NCBI RefSeq assembly: GCF_047634455.1
Contig: NZ_JBLIAI010000032.1
Coordinates: 1 to 29,401, forward strand
DNA: 29,401 bases
Direction of reading: 5' to 3'
Source: Maritalea sp047634455
GTDB taxonomy: Bacteria; Pseudomonadota; Alphaproteobacteria; Rhizobiales; Devosiaceae
Below are positions 7,920 through 15,806 of this stretch, piece by piece. Each line of letters starts with the position of its first letter. The first letter of the stretch is position 1. Made by a program: the position numbers and the translations under genes. The notes beneath the pieces were generated by a model. It was not told where the DNA came from and did no database searches. It worked only from the letters and a program-made list of their open reading frames with translations.

Positions 7920-9119
7920 AGGCATCCGCATTGCAGCAATGTCCAGCACTACGGAAAATCCATGTTCCGCAAGCTTGCGAAACCGCCATTCAAACGCTTG
8001 AGAAAACAAAACCGCCGCGCCAAATGTAGCGCCAATGGCAACGAGCACGCTCAGCCAATAGGGCAATGCAGGATTTAGTGCACCTAAAATGAGAAAACCT
8101 AAATTCTCATGCAACAAATACCAAGAAAAACTCAACAGCCCAACATAGGCTAGACCGCTGCTGACAAAGGGCATATGTGGCAATTGCCAACCCGTGCAAT
8201 AGGCATAAAACAGCGCTGCCAGCGCCAAAAACGCAACCGCAGAAAATACATTTCGGTCAAAAAGTAAGTTGTAACCATTGGCTGTTGCCTCAGCTTTGGT
8301 GCCAATGATCATCAAACACATGGTGCTCAAAACAACCAAAAACCAAAACAGATTGCGGTCAGCTCGACGATCTTTCTTAACAAAAACGCCGACAATGCCT
8401 AAAGCAAAAAACGGCAAGAATGGTGCAATTGCAGCTTTTTGCAATACGGTTGCGAGCACAGAAAAGACTTGAAACTGTTCGCTCAGCAGCGTGAGCAATA
8501 TCCAACTTGTGCCGATCACAATTGCGGCATAGGCAAACATAATCCCTAGCTTGCGTGCATCTTTTATCACCATCGCGAGCATACCGATAAACACGTAGAA
8601 TTGCACTTCAACCGTGATCGACCAGAACGAGCCGTTCACCCATTCAAATATGCCGCCCAACAAAAGCAGATTGCCAAACATATCGACAATTGTCGGCGCG
8701 ACCTCCCGATAATGATATTCGGGCAATATCGGCAATTGAAAAACTTGATCGAGCGCAAACAAAAGCACAGTAGCGGCAATGAATACGGGGTATATGCGCG
8801 AAAACCGTTTTGCAAAAAACGTCCATATTGTCGGCGCTTTTTCCAAAGTGTAGAAAATGCAGAATCCGGAGATGATAAAGAAGAAATAGACGCCAACCCA
8901 ACCAAAACTGATCGCGGGTAACACGCTGTCAGTCGCGCCAAACACTTCACGCGGCAACCGCGCCGTGTAGTGAAACAACACTACAAAAATCACGGCGACT
9001 GCACGGAATATATCAAGTGTCGGATCGCGCGCAGGCAGACTGGATTGCAAAAGCACTGAATTGGTCCAAACTCGGTTTCTATCAGTTTGAACAATCCTGC
9101 TTATTCTACGTACGCGCAA
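7893..9119 (-). CDS. Acyltransferase family 3 membrane protein (OafA/YrhL type)
   Basis: The protein (up to 408 residues) is a multi-pass membrane protein with about ten hydrophobic helices. It begins with the family signature L-D-I-F-R-A-V-A-V near residues 35-45, followed by F-H-Y and then F-F-I-I-S-G-F and R-x-x-R-I-Y-P near 85-120. Members transfer acetyl or other acyl groups to sugars of lipopolysaccharide, exopolysaccharide or Nod factor at the cytoplasmic membrane. The acceptor cannot be named. The start is uncertain because there is no ATG before the first motif. The candidates are TTG at 9119 and GTG or TTG codons about 22 residues in, none with a good ribosome binding site. It stands alone, convergent with carA, with no sugar-synthesis genes nearby. 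Confidence 0.88.
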   Translation of the reverse strand: MRVRRISRIVQTDRNRVWTNSVLLQSSLPARDPTLDIFRAVAVIFVVLFHYTARLPREVFGATDSVLPAISFGWVGVYFFFIISGFCIFYTLEKAPTIWTFFAKRFSRIYPVFIAATVLLFALDQVFQLPILPEYHYREVAPTIVDMFGNLLLLGGIFEWVNGSFWSITVEVQFYVFIGMLAMVIKDARKLGIMFAYAAIVIGTSWILLTLLSEQFQVFSVLATVLQKAAIAPFLPFFALGIVGVFVKKDRRADRNLFWFLVVLSTMCLMIIGTKAEATANGYNLLFDRNVFSAVAFLALAALFYAYCTGWQLPHMPFVSSGLAYVGLLSFSWYLLHENLGFLILGALNPALPYWLSVLVAIGATFGAAVLFSQAFEWRFRKLAEHGFSVVLDIAAMRMPKKLSDGLV

Positions 9120-9478
9120 TCTTTAGCTGCCGTTAATGTTAATGCCCGAGTCGCCCAATACCAAGCGCGTAACGCGTAACGCGTCCCGAATGGTCCCAGA
9201 TAAGTTACAATTCACAAAACTGTCTTCAATTCGCCGCGAACCCGCAACAATTGGTCCCTATCGTTACGGCCATCAAACATGGGGATTTTGATGATCGATA
9301 AATGCATTTTACCATTTGGTCAAAGTATGGCACACTCCGCTGGTCGCTCCAATACTTGGCGGCCAATAGGTGGTGAGGCGCAGATAATAGCGCTCGAATT
9401 CTCGGAACATTCCGCCCCACCAATAAGTGCGCCGAACCAACCGCACAAATTTTAAGTTGACATAAGCGGAGGACTAAA
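9120..9478. other. Intergenic region between acyltransferase and cpdB-like genes
   Basis: No gene is seen in 359 bases. There is a short tandem repeat, 2.7 copies of CGCGTAA at 9166-9184, and an imperfect inverted pair around 9371-9386 and 9415-9424 (GGTGG..GGCG against CGCCCCACC). The end carries the cpdB ribosome binding site (GGAGG, about 9 bases before the ATG). No convincing promoter was found. Confidence 0.4.
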
Positions 9479-11461
9479 ATGTCACTTCTAAATTCTATTT
9501 CTAGGCGCTCATTTTTGGCAGGTACTGCCAGCGCGGGCGCCCTTATTGCCATGCACCCATTTGCGGCCATGGCCGGCACTTCCCAAGCCCATTTGCGGTT
9601 GATGGAAACAACAGACATCCACGTTTCAATCTTTCCATATGACTATTATGCAGATAACCCGAACGACACTATGGGCCTCGCCCGCACCGCAAAACTAATC
9701 AGCAATGTGCGCGCTGAAGCTACCAACTCCATGCTTGTCGATAATGGCGATCTGATTCAAGGCAACCCAATGGGTGACTATGTCGCCTATGAGCGTGGCT
9801 TCAAAGGCGGTGATCTTCACCCGATGGTCGCAGCTATGAACACCCTTGGCTACGATATCGCGACCGTCGGCAACCATGAATTCAACTATGGCTTAAGCTT
9901 CTTGGACAAAGCGCTCGCGGGTTCAAACTTCCCGTTTGTCAGCGCCAACATCGTCATGGGCACAGTCCTTGGCGAAGACCCCACAAAAGACAAAACGCTT
10001 TTCCCTCCTTTCAAAATCCTTGAAAAAGAAATCATCGATGGAGCAGGCGAAAAACGGCCAATCAAAATTGGTTTTATCGGCTTTGTGCCGCCACAAATCA
10101 TGGTTTGGGATTTCCAACACCTGAACGGCAACGTCACAACGCGTGACATTGTTCAAACGGCAAAAGCCTATGTGCCACTTATGAAGGAACAAGGCGCAGA
10201 CCTGATCGTGGCCCTATCTCACTCCGGCATCAGCGGCGAAGCGCAAACAGAAATGATGGGCAACGCATCGCTGCACTTGGCAGGCGTTGAAGGCATCGAT
10301 GTTGTGTTCACGGGTCACCACCACAACGTATTCCCAAGTTCACAATATGAAGGCATCGAGGGTGTCGATATTGAAAAGGGGACATTGCAAGGCAAGCCAG
10401 CGGTCATGGCGGGTTTTTGGGGATCACATATGGGCCTCATCGATTTGTTGATCGAAAATGACGGCAATACGTGGAAAATTGTCTCTCATACGTCAGAAGC
10501 GCGCCCAATCTCTGAGCGTGTGGACCGCACGGTTAATCCGCTGGTCGAAAGCGAACCATCAGTTCTCGCATCAGTGCAAAAAACTCATGACGAAACGCTA
10601 GAATATGTACGAACAGCTGTTGGCCAAACCGATGCTAAATTGCACTCCTACTTTGCTCTCGTGGCTGACGATCCATCCGTTCAAATCGTGTCGCAAGCCC
10701 AAATATGGTACACCGAACAAATGATGCGTGGCACCGAATGGGAGGGCTTACCAATCCTGTCGGCAGCCGCCCCATTTAAAGCTGGCGGTCGTGGTGGTCC
10801 AGACTATTACACTGACGTTCCTATTGGTCCTGTGGCCATCAAAAATGTGGCTGATTTGTACCTCTATCCAAACACAGTGCGCTCCGTTGAAGTCACAGGT
10901 GCAGGCGTAAAAGAATGGCTCGAACGTTCAGCGGGTATTTTTAATCAAGTTGAAACCGGAAAAGCCGATCAGGTATTGGCCAACCCCGACTTCCCATCAT
11001 ATAATTTTGATGTGATTGATGGAGTGACCTACAAAATCGACATTTCGCAGCCATCAAAATATCCAGCAAGAGGCGGCGATGCCATCAACCCAGATGCAAA
11101 CCGCATTATCGATCTTCGCTATAATGGCGAACCGATTGATATGAACCAACGCTTTGTCGTGGCAACCAACAATTATCGTGCTGGCGGCGGTGGCGCATTC
11201 CCTGGTCTTGGCGAAAAAGCCATCATTTTTGTTGGTCCAGACACAAACCGAGACGTGATCGTGCGCTACATCGTGGAAAAAGGCACCATCAACCCAGCAG
11301 CTGATAGCAACTGGTCACTTGCCCCATTACCGGGGACGTCAGTGTTGTTTGAAACAGGTCCAAAGGCGCAAGAATATTTGGACGATGTTACTGCTGTCGA
11401 CATTGAATATGTTGGCCAAGCGGAAAGCGGCTTCGGTCAATACCGGATCAAACTTGACTAA
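9479..11461 (+). CDS. cpdB: Tat-exported 2',3'-cyclic-nucleotide 2'-phosphodiesterase/3'-nucleotidase (CpdB-like)
   Basis: The 660-residue protein carries a twin-arginine signal, S-R9-R10-S-F-L-A-G, then a hydrophobic stretch and A-M-A near 30-32. It is therefore predicted to be folded before export to the periplasm. The metallophosphatase domain (about 38-360) has D46-x-H48, N-G-D-L-I-Q-G-N-P, G-N132-H133-E and G-H-H-H (280-282), the expected di-metal ligands. The C-terminal 5'-nucleotidase domain includes P-N-T-V-R-S-V-E-V-T-G and Y-R-A-G-G-G-G. Such enzymes strip phosphate from cyclic and 3'-nucleotides so that nucleosides can be taken up. E. coli CpdB uses a Sec signal, so the Tat route is a difference shared with other alphaproteobacterial members. 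The start is supported by GGAGG. A strong terminator follows. Confidence 0.93.
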   Translation: MSLLNSISRRSFLAGTASAGALIAMHPFAAMAGTSQAHLRLMETTDIHVSIFPYDYYADNPNDTMGLARTAKLISNVRAEATNSMLVDNGDLIQGNPMGDYVAYERGFKGGDLHPMVAAMNTLGYDIATVGNHEFNYGLSFLDKALAGSNFPFVSANIVMGTVLGEDPTKDKTLFPPFKILEKEIIDGAGEKRPIKIGFIGFVPPQIMVWDFQHLNGNVTTRDIVQTAKAYVPLMKEQGADLIVALSHSGISGEAQTEMMGNASLHLAGVEGIDVVFTGHHHNVFPSSQYEGIEGVDIEKGTLQGKPAVMAGFWGSHMGLIDLLIENDGNTWKIVSHTSEARPISERVDRTVNPLVESEPSVLASVQKTHDETLEYVRTAVGQTDAKLHSYFALVADDPSVQIVSQAQIWYTEQMMRGTEWEGLPILSAAAPFKAGGRGGPDYYTDVPIGPVAIKNVADLYLYPNTVRSVEVTGAGVKEWLERSAGIFNQVETGKADQVLANPDFPSYNFDVIDGVTYKIDISQPSKYPARGGDAINPDANRIIDLRYNGEPIDMNQRFVVATNNYRAGGGGAFPGLGEKAIIFVGPDTNRDVIVRYIVEKGTINPAADSNWSLAPLPGTSVLFETGPKAQEYLDDVTAVDIEYVGQAESGFGQYRIKLD

Positions 11462-11469
11462 ATCAAATT

Positions 11470-11494
11470 GGAGGGGAGCAATCCCCTCCTTTTT
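11470..11494 (+). terminator. Intrinsic terminator of the cpdB-like gene
   Basis: GGAGGGGA (11470-11477) and TCCCCTCC (11482-11489) form a perfect 8-bp stem with loop GCAA, followed by five T. The tail abuts the convergent TetR gene. Confidence 0.9.
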
Positions 11495-12062
11495 AACTTT
11501 GAACTTGCAACAGGTCGCGCATGTCCTTGCGGATGGCTTCAATGGAAGCTGCCTGATTAGGCTGACTGGCAAACACTGACATCATGATTGCAAGTGCTGC
11601 AAATTGACGCCCAACTTGCTGAGGTGTGAAATGAAAATCCGATTGTCCGTGCTCAATAGCCAGCTGAGCATTTTGCGCAATCAGTGCAATCAGCTCACTA
11701 ACATAATCGGCATATATTTTCGCGACTTCAACATCCTCACGCAACGGCCCAGCGGCGCTGCGCATCAAAAAACAACCGTTCCAACCTTCTGCCCGGCTGG
11801 CATCTACAAAGCCATCAAAGAATGCGTCCAACCCGGCGCGACCTTGTCCTACAAACGGTTTGATCATCACTTCACGCAAACCCGCCACATAAAAATTCAA
11901 CGCATCATGTACTAGAGCAGTTTTGTCTGGCCATATGCTGTATAGCGCCTTGCGGCTCACGCTACTTGCAGCAACAAGGTCAGCATAAGACGTCTGATCC
12001 ACGCCTTGCTTCCAAAACAAATCGACCGCACTTTCCAGAATTTTTTGGCGCACACTAATCAC
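11493..12062 (-). CDS. TetR/AcrR-family transcriptional repressor
   Basis: The 189-residue protein has the N-terminal TetR helix-turn-helix. It starts with I-L-E-S-A-V-D-L-F near residues 8-16, and the recognition part is V-S-R-K-A-L-Y-S-I-W-P-D-K near 35-47. A variable, mostly helical ligand-binding domain follows. The start is GTG at 12062, with a second in-frame GTG three codons on at 12053. It is divergent from the SRPBCC gene. The intergenic region holds two 16-bp palindromes plus a half site CATTCTC (12067-12073) next to its own start, so autoregulation is likely (inference). The ligand is unknown. Confidence 0.9.
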   Translation of the reverse strand: MISVRQKILESAVDLFWKQGVDQTSYADLVAASSVSRKALYSIWPDKTALVHDALNFYVAGLREVMIKPFVGQGRAGLDAFFDGFVDASRAEGWNGCFLMRSAAGPLREDVEVAKIYADYVSELIALIAQNAQLAIEHGQSDFHFTPQQVGRQFAALAIMMSVFASQPNQAASIEAIRKDMRDLLQVQS

Positions 12063-12089
12063 CCAACATTCTCATAAATCAAAAACTTG

Positions 12090-12118
12090 TTGACAGAGAA
12101 TGCACATTCTCCGATATT
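12090..12118 (+). promoter_or_regulatory. Promoter of the SRPBCC gene
   Basis: TTGACA (12090-12095), a 17-bp spacer and GATATT (12113-12118) form a near-consensus sigma-70 promoter. The spacer is occupied almost exactly by the first TetR palindrome. Confidence 0.75.
12096..12111. promoter_or_regulatory. TetR operator 1
   Basis: GAGAATGCACATTCTC has two perfect 7-bp arms around a CA centre and lies between the -35 and -10 boxes. Its consensus with operator 2 is GAGAAYGYRCRTTCTC. Confidence 0.8.
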
Positions 12119-12128
12119 CAGTCAACAG

Positions 12129-12144
12129 GAGAACGTGCGTTCTC
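12129..12144. promoter_or_regulatory. TetR operator 2
   Basis: GAGAACGTGCGTTCTC has two perfect 7-bp arms. Its centre is 33 bp from that of operator 1, about three helical turns, and it covers the early transcribed region. Confidence 0.8.
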
Positions 12145-12190
12145 ACACGTCAGTTAAGCGTCAAATAGGCATCAATAACAAGGATGAATT

Positions 12191-12670
12191 ATGTCATATA
12201 TCCACGTCGACCTCAAAACAGCAGCATCTCCAGCGAGTTGCTGGGAGCTATTGAAGGACTATCAAAATATCGCCTTCTTCAATCCCTATGTTGAAAAATC
12301 ATTTTTGCTCGGCGAGCAACAAGCTCATGGAGTTGGCGCGCTACGGCAATGTAATTTCACCGATGGCAAAAATTTCATCAAAGAACGCATCATCGATTGG
12401 CAGGAAGGGGAAAGTTTCACCGTCGACATTTATGAGGGCACCATGCCAGTGAACAACATCAAGACTTCGCTGGGCATCACCCCGAACGCTACAGGTGGAG
12501 CTCAACTTTACATGCACATGGAATATACGCCAAAGTGGGGCTTTGTGGGCTCAGTCCTCAATCGCCTGGTGATGAAAAGTCAATTTGAAAAAATGGCAAC
12601 TGGCGTCTTGAAAGGGCTTGAAGAAAAGGCTCTTCAATCCACATCGTTACCTACAAAGGATGTCGCCTAG
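12191..12670 (+). CDS. SRPBCC (START-like) small-molecule-binding family protein
   Basis: The 159-residue protein matches the polyketide cyclase/dehydrase-like SRPBCC pattern. An N-terminal strand leads into P-A-S-C-W-E-L-L-K-D-Y and F-N-P-Y-V near residues 14-33. The middle is strand-rich, with R-Q-C-N-F-x-D-G and E-R-I. A long C-terminal helix (about 115-150) ends with M-A-T-G-V-L-K-G-L-E. These proteins bind hydrophobic ligands in a deep cavity and often have no known reaction. AAGGATG before the ATG supports the start. It is controlled by the divergent TetR repressor through two operators. It may bind or modify the inducing compound (inference). A hairpin, AACGGGTGAG (12694-12703) with CTCGCCCGTT (12715-12724), lies 24 bases after the stop, inside the convergent DUF779 gene, and lacks a T run. 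Confidence 0.85.
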   Translation: MSYIHVDLKTAASPASCWELLKDYQNIAFFNPYVEKSFLLGEQQAHGVGALRQCNFTDGKNFIKERIIDWQEGESFTVDIYEGTMPVNNIKTSLGITPNATGGAQLYMHMEYTPKWGFVGSVLNRLVMKSQFEKMATGVLKGLEEKALQSTSLPTKDVA

Positions 12671-12673
12671 GCG

Positions 12674-13009
12674 TCACACCTTGCAAATCTTTGAACGGGT
12701 GAGGAAACGCTTTTCTCGCCCGTTATCCAGCGAAAACATCCCCCCTCGTCCCGGTACGACGTCGATTATGAGATTGGTATGTTTCCATACCTCATATTGC
12801 GCGCCACCGATATAGAATGGCGCACCGCCAATTTCGCCCAACAACACGTCATTGTCACCGATGATAAAATCACCTTGCGCGTAGCACATGGGCGACGATC
12901 CGTCGCAACAACCACCGGACTGGTGAAACAAAATTTCGCCGTGATCAGTTTTGATCTGCGCAATCAACTGCAAAGCAGCGGCCGTTGCGACAACCTTTTC
13001 ATCCGGCAT
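12674..13009 (-). CDS. DUF779 family protein linked to aldehyde dehydrogenase
   Basis: The 111-residue protein has the DUF779 core, F-H-Q-S-G-G-C-C-D-G-S-S-P-M-C near residues 28-42, with its conserved cysteines. Further on come D-V-L-L-G and F-Y-I-G-G-A-Q-Y-E-V-W. The function is unknown. The family is commonly found next to AldB/ExaC-type aldehyde dehydrogenases, as here. The cysteine cluster suggests metal or redox binding (inference). The ATG at 13009 is preferred over an upstream TTG at 13063 because GGGAGG lies five bases before it and the product then has normal length. A terminator-like hairpin separates it from the upstream dehydrogenase gene. Confidence 0.88.
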   Translation of the reverse strand: MPDEKVVATAAALQLIAQIKTDHGEILFHQSGGCCDGSSPMCYAQGDFIIGDNDVLLGEIGGAPFYIGGAQYEVWKHTNLIIDVVPGRGGMFSLDNGREKRFLTRSKICKV

Positions 13010-13020
13010 CCATACCTCCC

Positions 13021-13050
13021 AAAAAGAAAGAAGGCCGGGCGAACCCGACC
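13021..13050 (-). terminator. UUCG-loop terminator or attenuator between aldB-like and DUF779 genes
   Basis: On the minus strand GGTCGGG (13050-13044) and CCCGGCC (13039-13033) form a 7-bp stem with one G-U pair and a TTCG tetraloop. A pyrimidine run rich in T follows (13032-13021). It begins 10 bases after the dehydrogenase stop codon and ends right at the DUF779 ribosome binding site. Confidence 0.7.
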
Positions 13051-13059
13051 TCCATTGCA

Positions 13060-14577
13060 TCAAAAGAAACCAAGCTTTTGTGGTGAATAGCTCACCAGCA
13101 TATTTTTGGTTTGCTGATAATGATCTAACATCTTGAGGTGGTTTTCGCGGCCAATACCTGATTGTTTATAACCACCAAACGCCGCGTGCGCCGGATAGGC
13201 GTGATAACAGTTTGTCCACACACGACCCGCCTGAATGGCACGACCAAAACGATAGCAAGTGTTTGCATCGCGGCTCCATACACCAGCGCCAAGCCCATAA
13301 AGCGTGTCGTTAGCAATTGAGAGCGCTTCCTCCTCATCCTTAAATGTCGCGACTGACACCACCGGACCAAAGATTTCTTCTTGGAACACACGCATTTTGT
13401 TGTGCCCTTTAAAAACCGTTGGCTGAACGTAATAGCCATTCGCCAAATCACCGCCAAGATGAGCCTGTGCGCCACCCGCCAAAACCTCAGCCCCCTCTTG
13501 CTTGCCGATATCAAGATAGGAGAGGATTTTTTCCATTTGCTCCGAAGATGCCTGCGCACCAATCATTGTTGCGGGATCCAGCGGGTTGCCTTGCACAATC
13601 GCGTTCACACGTTTGAGCGCACGTTCCATAAATTCTTCATAAATGTCTTCATGAATCAACGCCCGGCTCGGACAAGTGCAAACTTCTCCTTGATTGAGCG
13701 CAAACATCACAAAACCCTCAATAGCTTTGTCAAAATAATCATCGTCTTCGCGCGTAACATCTTTAAAGAAAATGTTGGGAGACTTGCCGCCTAACTCTAA
13801 GGTTACTGGGATAAGGTTTTGGCTGGCATATTGCATGATCAAGCGACCAGTCGTTGTTTCACCCGTGAACGCAATTTTGGCAATTCTGTTACTCGATGCC
13901 AACGGCTTGCCCGCTTCCAAACCAAAACCGTTCACAACGTTCAATACGCCTTTAGGCAACACGTCAGCGATCAATTCCATTAAGATCAAAATGGAAGCCG
14001 GTGTTTGCTCCGCCGGCTTCAACACCACACAATTGCCCGCAGCCAAAGCCGGCGCGAGTTTCCAAGTGGCCATAAGAAGGGGGAAATTCCATGGAATGAT
14101 CTGGCCAACAACACCCAAGGGCTCATTGAAGTGATAAGCCACAGTATCATTATCGATCTGGGCAATCGAGCCTTCCTGTGCGCGAATGACGCCACCAAAA
14201 TACCGGAAATGGTCAATGGCTAACGGCATGTCTGCAGCAGTTGTTTCGCGGATCGGCTTGCCATTATCCCACGTTTCAGCTTCGGCCAGCAGGTCAAGGT
14301 TTTGCTCCATGATATCGGCAATTTTGTTCAACATCACACCGCGTTCGGCCTGACTTGTTCGACCCCATGCGTCCTTGGCTGCATGCGCCGCATCCAAAGC
14401 CAGCTCAATATCGGCTTCATTCGAGCGCGCCACTTCACAAATAACTTGCCCGTTAATTGGCGACGTATTCTCAAAATATTTACCTGATACTGGCGCAACA
14501 AATTCACCATTGATGAAGTTGCCATATTGATTCTTAAAAATACGGGACGCAGACCGCGTAATATCAATCTTGTTCAT
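13060..14577 (-). CDS. aldB: NAD-dependent aldehyde dehydrogenase, AldB/ExaC/AcoD type
   Basis: The 505-residue protein oxidises short aliphatic aldehydes such as acetaldehyde to acids with NAD(P). It shows P-W-N-F-P-L near 155-160, the glutamate motif V-T-L-E-L-G-G-K-S-P-N near 258-268 and the nucleophile C300 in N-Q-G-E-V-C-T-C. The C-terminal signature is G-G-Y-K-Q-S-G-I-G-R-E. The whole length aligns in memory closely with E. coli AldB. A strong ribosome binding site, GAGGAGG, precedes the ATG. It is divergent from an AcoR-like regulator and followed by a DUF779 gene. This is a known module for alcohol or acetoin-derived aldehyde oxidation. The exact substrate is not evident. A GTCTC-N6-GAGACA palindrome about 96 bases upstream is the likely regulator site. 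Confidence 0.95.
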   Translation of the reverse strand: MNKIDITRSASRIFKNQYGNFINGEFVAPVSGKYFENTSPINGQVICEVARSNEADIELALDAAHAAKDAWGRTSQAERGVMLNKIADIMEQNLDLLAEAETWDNGKPIRETTAADMPLAIDHFRYFGGVIRAQEGSIAQIDNDTVAYHFNEPLGVVGQIIPWNFPLLMATWKLAPALAAGNCVVLKPAEQTPASILILMELIADVLPKGVLNVVNGFGLEAGKPLASSNRIAKIAFTGETTTGRLIMQYASQNLIPVTLELGGKSPNIFFKDVTREDDDYFDKAIEGFVMFALNQGEVCTCPSRALIHEDIYEEFMERALKRVNAIVQGNPLDPATMIGAQASSEQMEKILSYLDIGKQEGAEVLAGGAQAHLGGDLANGYYVQPTVFKGHNKMRVFQEEIFGPVVSVATFKDEEEALSIANDTLYGLGAGVWSRDANTCYRFGRAIQAGRVWTNCYHAYPAHAAFGGYKQSGIGRENHLKMLDHYQQTKNMLVSYSPQKLGFF

Positions 14578-14672
14578 TGTATCCTCCTCTCGCCCTTTTT
14601 AGGCGTGAGAAACAGCATGACGGTTTACCTCACCACCCGTCACCTGGGGACAACAACATATGGCACCCAACC

Positions 14673-14690
14673 TGTCTCAAAACCGAGACA
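14673..14690. promoter_or_regulatory. Palindrome 1, putative AcoR-like regulator site
   Basis: TGTCTC and GAGACA are separated by AAAACC, a perfect 6-bp inverted repeat. It lies in the divergent region between the dehydrogenase and the AcoR-like gene. A second copy with the same spacing lies after the regulator gene. Confidence 0.65.
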
Positions 14691-14798
14691 TAGACGCGCA
14701 CAATTCCGCGCAACTCATCACCAAAGGTACATTTGAGGATTGTCCCCCTCTATATCGGAGAAAAATGCTGTGTTATTCTTTTGGTCGGGAGGACAATT

Positions 14799-15761
14799 AT
14801 GGCGACAAATATCAGGCACGCAGACTATGTGCGTTCGATTGTAGAAAAAAAGCAATCTGCAGTTCAATCTGGCTTGGCGGCGTCTTGGCGACGTTCGATG
14901 CTACATCACGGACTGCGACCTGAACAGCAACGTCGCGCCGATCAAGTTTCTGAACATATGCTCCTCAACGCGCGTGAAAAATTGGGTTTCCTCTTGCATG
15001 TCGCACAGCCAATTTTGCAAAAACTGTTTACAACTGTGGACCGATCCGGCTGCGTTGTTCTGCTGTCCGATATAGATGGGTTGATCATCGCTAGCCAATC
15101 CCAGGACGGCGACCGAATGGTGTTTGATCAATGGGGCCTCTCCTCGGGCTCTGTGTGGAGTGAATCCCAACAAGGCACCAACGGCATAGGCACTTGCGTT
15201 GCCGAGCAGCGTCCAGTGGTGATCCACCGCGACCAGCATTTTAAAAGCCAAAATACCATGATGAGCTGCATGGGCGCACCCGTCTTTGACAATGAAGGCA
15301 ATATGATCGCCGTACTCGACGTCTCCAGCTGTCGCAGCGATCTCACGAGCGGGTTTGCCAGCGTTTTTGGCAAAGTTGTCGCTGATACCGCCCAGAAAAT
15401 AGAGCAGGACTATTTTCGCGCATCCTTCCGGAACGCCAGAATAGTCATGGCTCCAACCGAAGACCTGAATGCCGCTGCGCTACTCGCAGTGGATCAAGAT
15501 GAATTGGTGATTGGTGCAAATCGCCATGCCCGCAAAGCCTTTAATTTGACTGATGACAAGATTGCCGAGCCGCGCCCCCTGAGCGATTTGATGGGCGGCA
15601 GCAATCAACAAAAAGCCAGTCTGCAAAACGCTGAGAAGTCCGAGCTCCGCAGGGCCTTGGCCCGCACCAAAGGCAATGTTTCGCTGGCAGCACGGCAATT
15701 GGGCATATCCCGCGCAACCATGTATCGACGCATGCAGCGGCTCGATATTTCGACAAATTAG
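14799..15761 (+). CDS. AcoR-like GAF/Fis regulator without AAA+ domain
   Basis: The 320-residue protein resembles activators of acetoin and alcohol catabolism. An N-terminal segment with S-W-R-R-S near residues 28-32 is typical of AcoR. It is followed by a GAF sensor domain, about 55-190, with G-T-N-G-I-G-T-C and H-x-N/Q-T-M-M-S-C-M-G-A-P-V-F. The C-terminus is a Fis-type helix-turn-helix (about 278-318) with G-N-V-S-L-A-A-R-Q-L-G-I-S-R-A-T-M-Y-R-R. The central sigma-54-activating ATPase is missing: no G-E-x-G-T-G-K-E or G-A-F-T-G-A is present. It therefore should act on sigma-70 promoters or as a repressor (inference). The ATG at 14799 is chosen because GGGAGG sits seven bases before it. The open frame continues 22 codons upstream without family similarity. 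Confidence 0.88.
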   Translation: MATNIRHADYVRSIVEKKQSAVQSGLAASWRRSMLHHGLRPEQQRRADQVSEHMLLNAREKLGFLLHVAQPILQKLFTTVDRSGCVVLLSDIDGLIIASQSQDGDRMVFDQWGLSSGSVWSESQQGTNGIGTCVAEQRPVVIHRDQHFKSQNTMMSCMGAPVFDNEGNMIAVLDVSSCRSDLTSGFASVFGKVVADTAQKIEQDYFRASFRNARIVMAPTEDLNAAALLAVDQDELVIGANRHARKAFNLTDDKIAEPRPLSDLMGGSNQQKASLQNAEKSELRRALARTKGNVSLAARQLGISRATMYRRMQRLDISTN

Positions 15762-15788
15762 ACCTCGTTTGGCGCAATTTACAGGCCG

Positions 15789-15806
15789 AGTCTCATTTTT
15801 GAGACA
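15789..15806. promoter_or_regulatory. Palindrome 2, copy of the putative AcoR-like site
   Basis: AGTCTC and GAGACA are separated by ATTTTT, with the same 6-base spacing as palindrome 1. It lies 28 bases after the regulator stop codon and 106 bases before the GNAT gene. It has no T run after it, so it is unlikely to be a terminator. Confidence 0.55.

Noticed and set aside
9166..9184. CGCGTAA tandem repeat
   Set aside because: Only 2.7 copies of seven bases and no link to a promoter. Too short to call a functional repeat.
12674..13063. Longer DUF779 frame starting at TTG 13063
   Set aside because: Would read through the UUCG hairpin. The ATG at 13009 has an ideal ribosome binding site.
14646..14747. 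GGGGACAA and TTGTCCCC inverted pair in the aldB-acoR region
   Set aside because: Perfect 8-bp arms but 86 bases apart, with no supporting structure. Kept out of the feature list.
14578..14798. Possible sigma-54 promoter suggested by TGGCAC at 14661
   Set aside because: The required GC element at the correct distance is missing, and the regulator has no sigma-54-activating domain.
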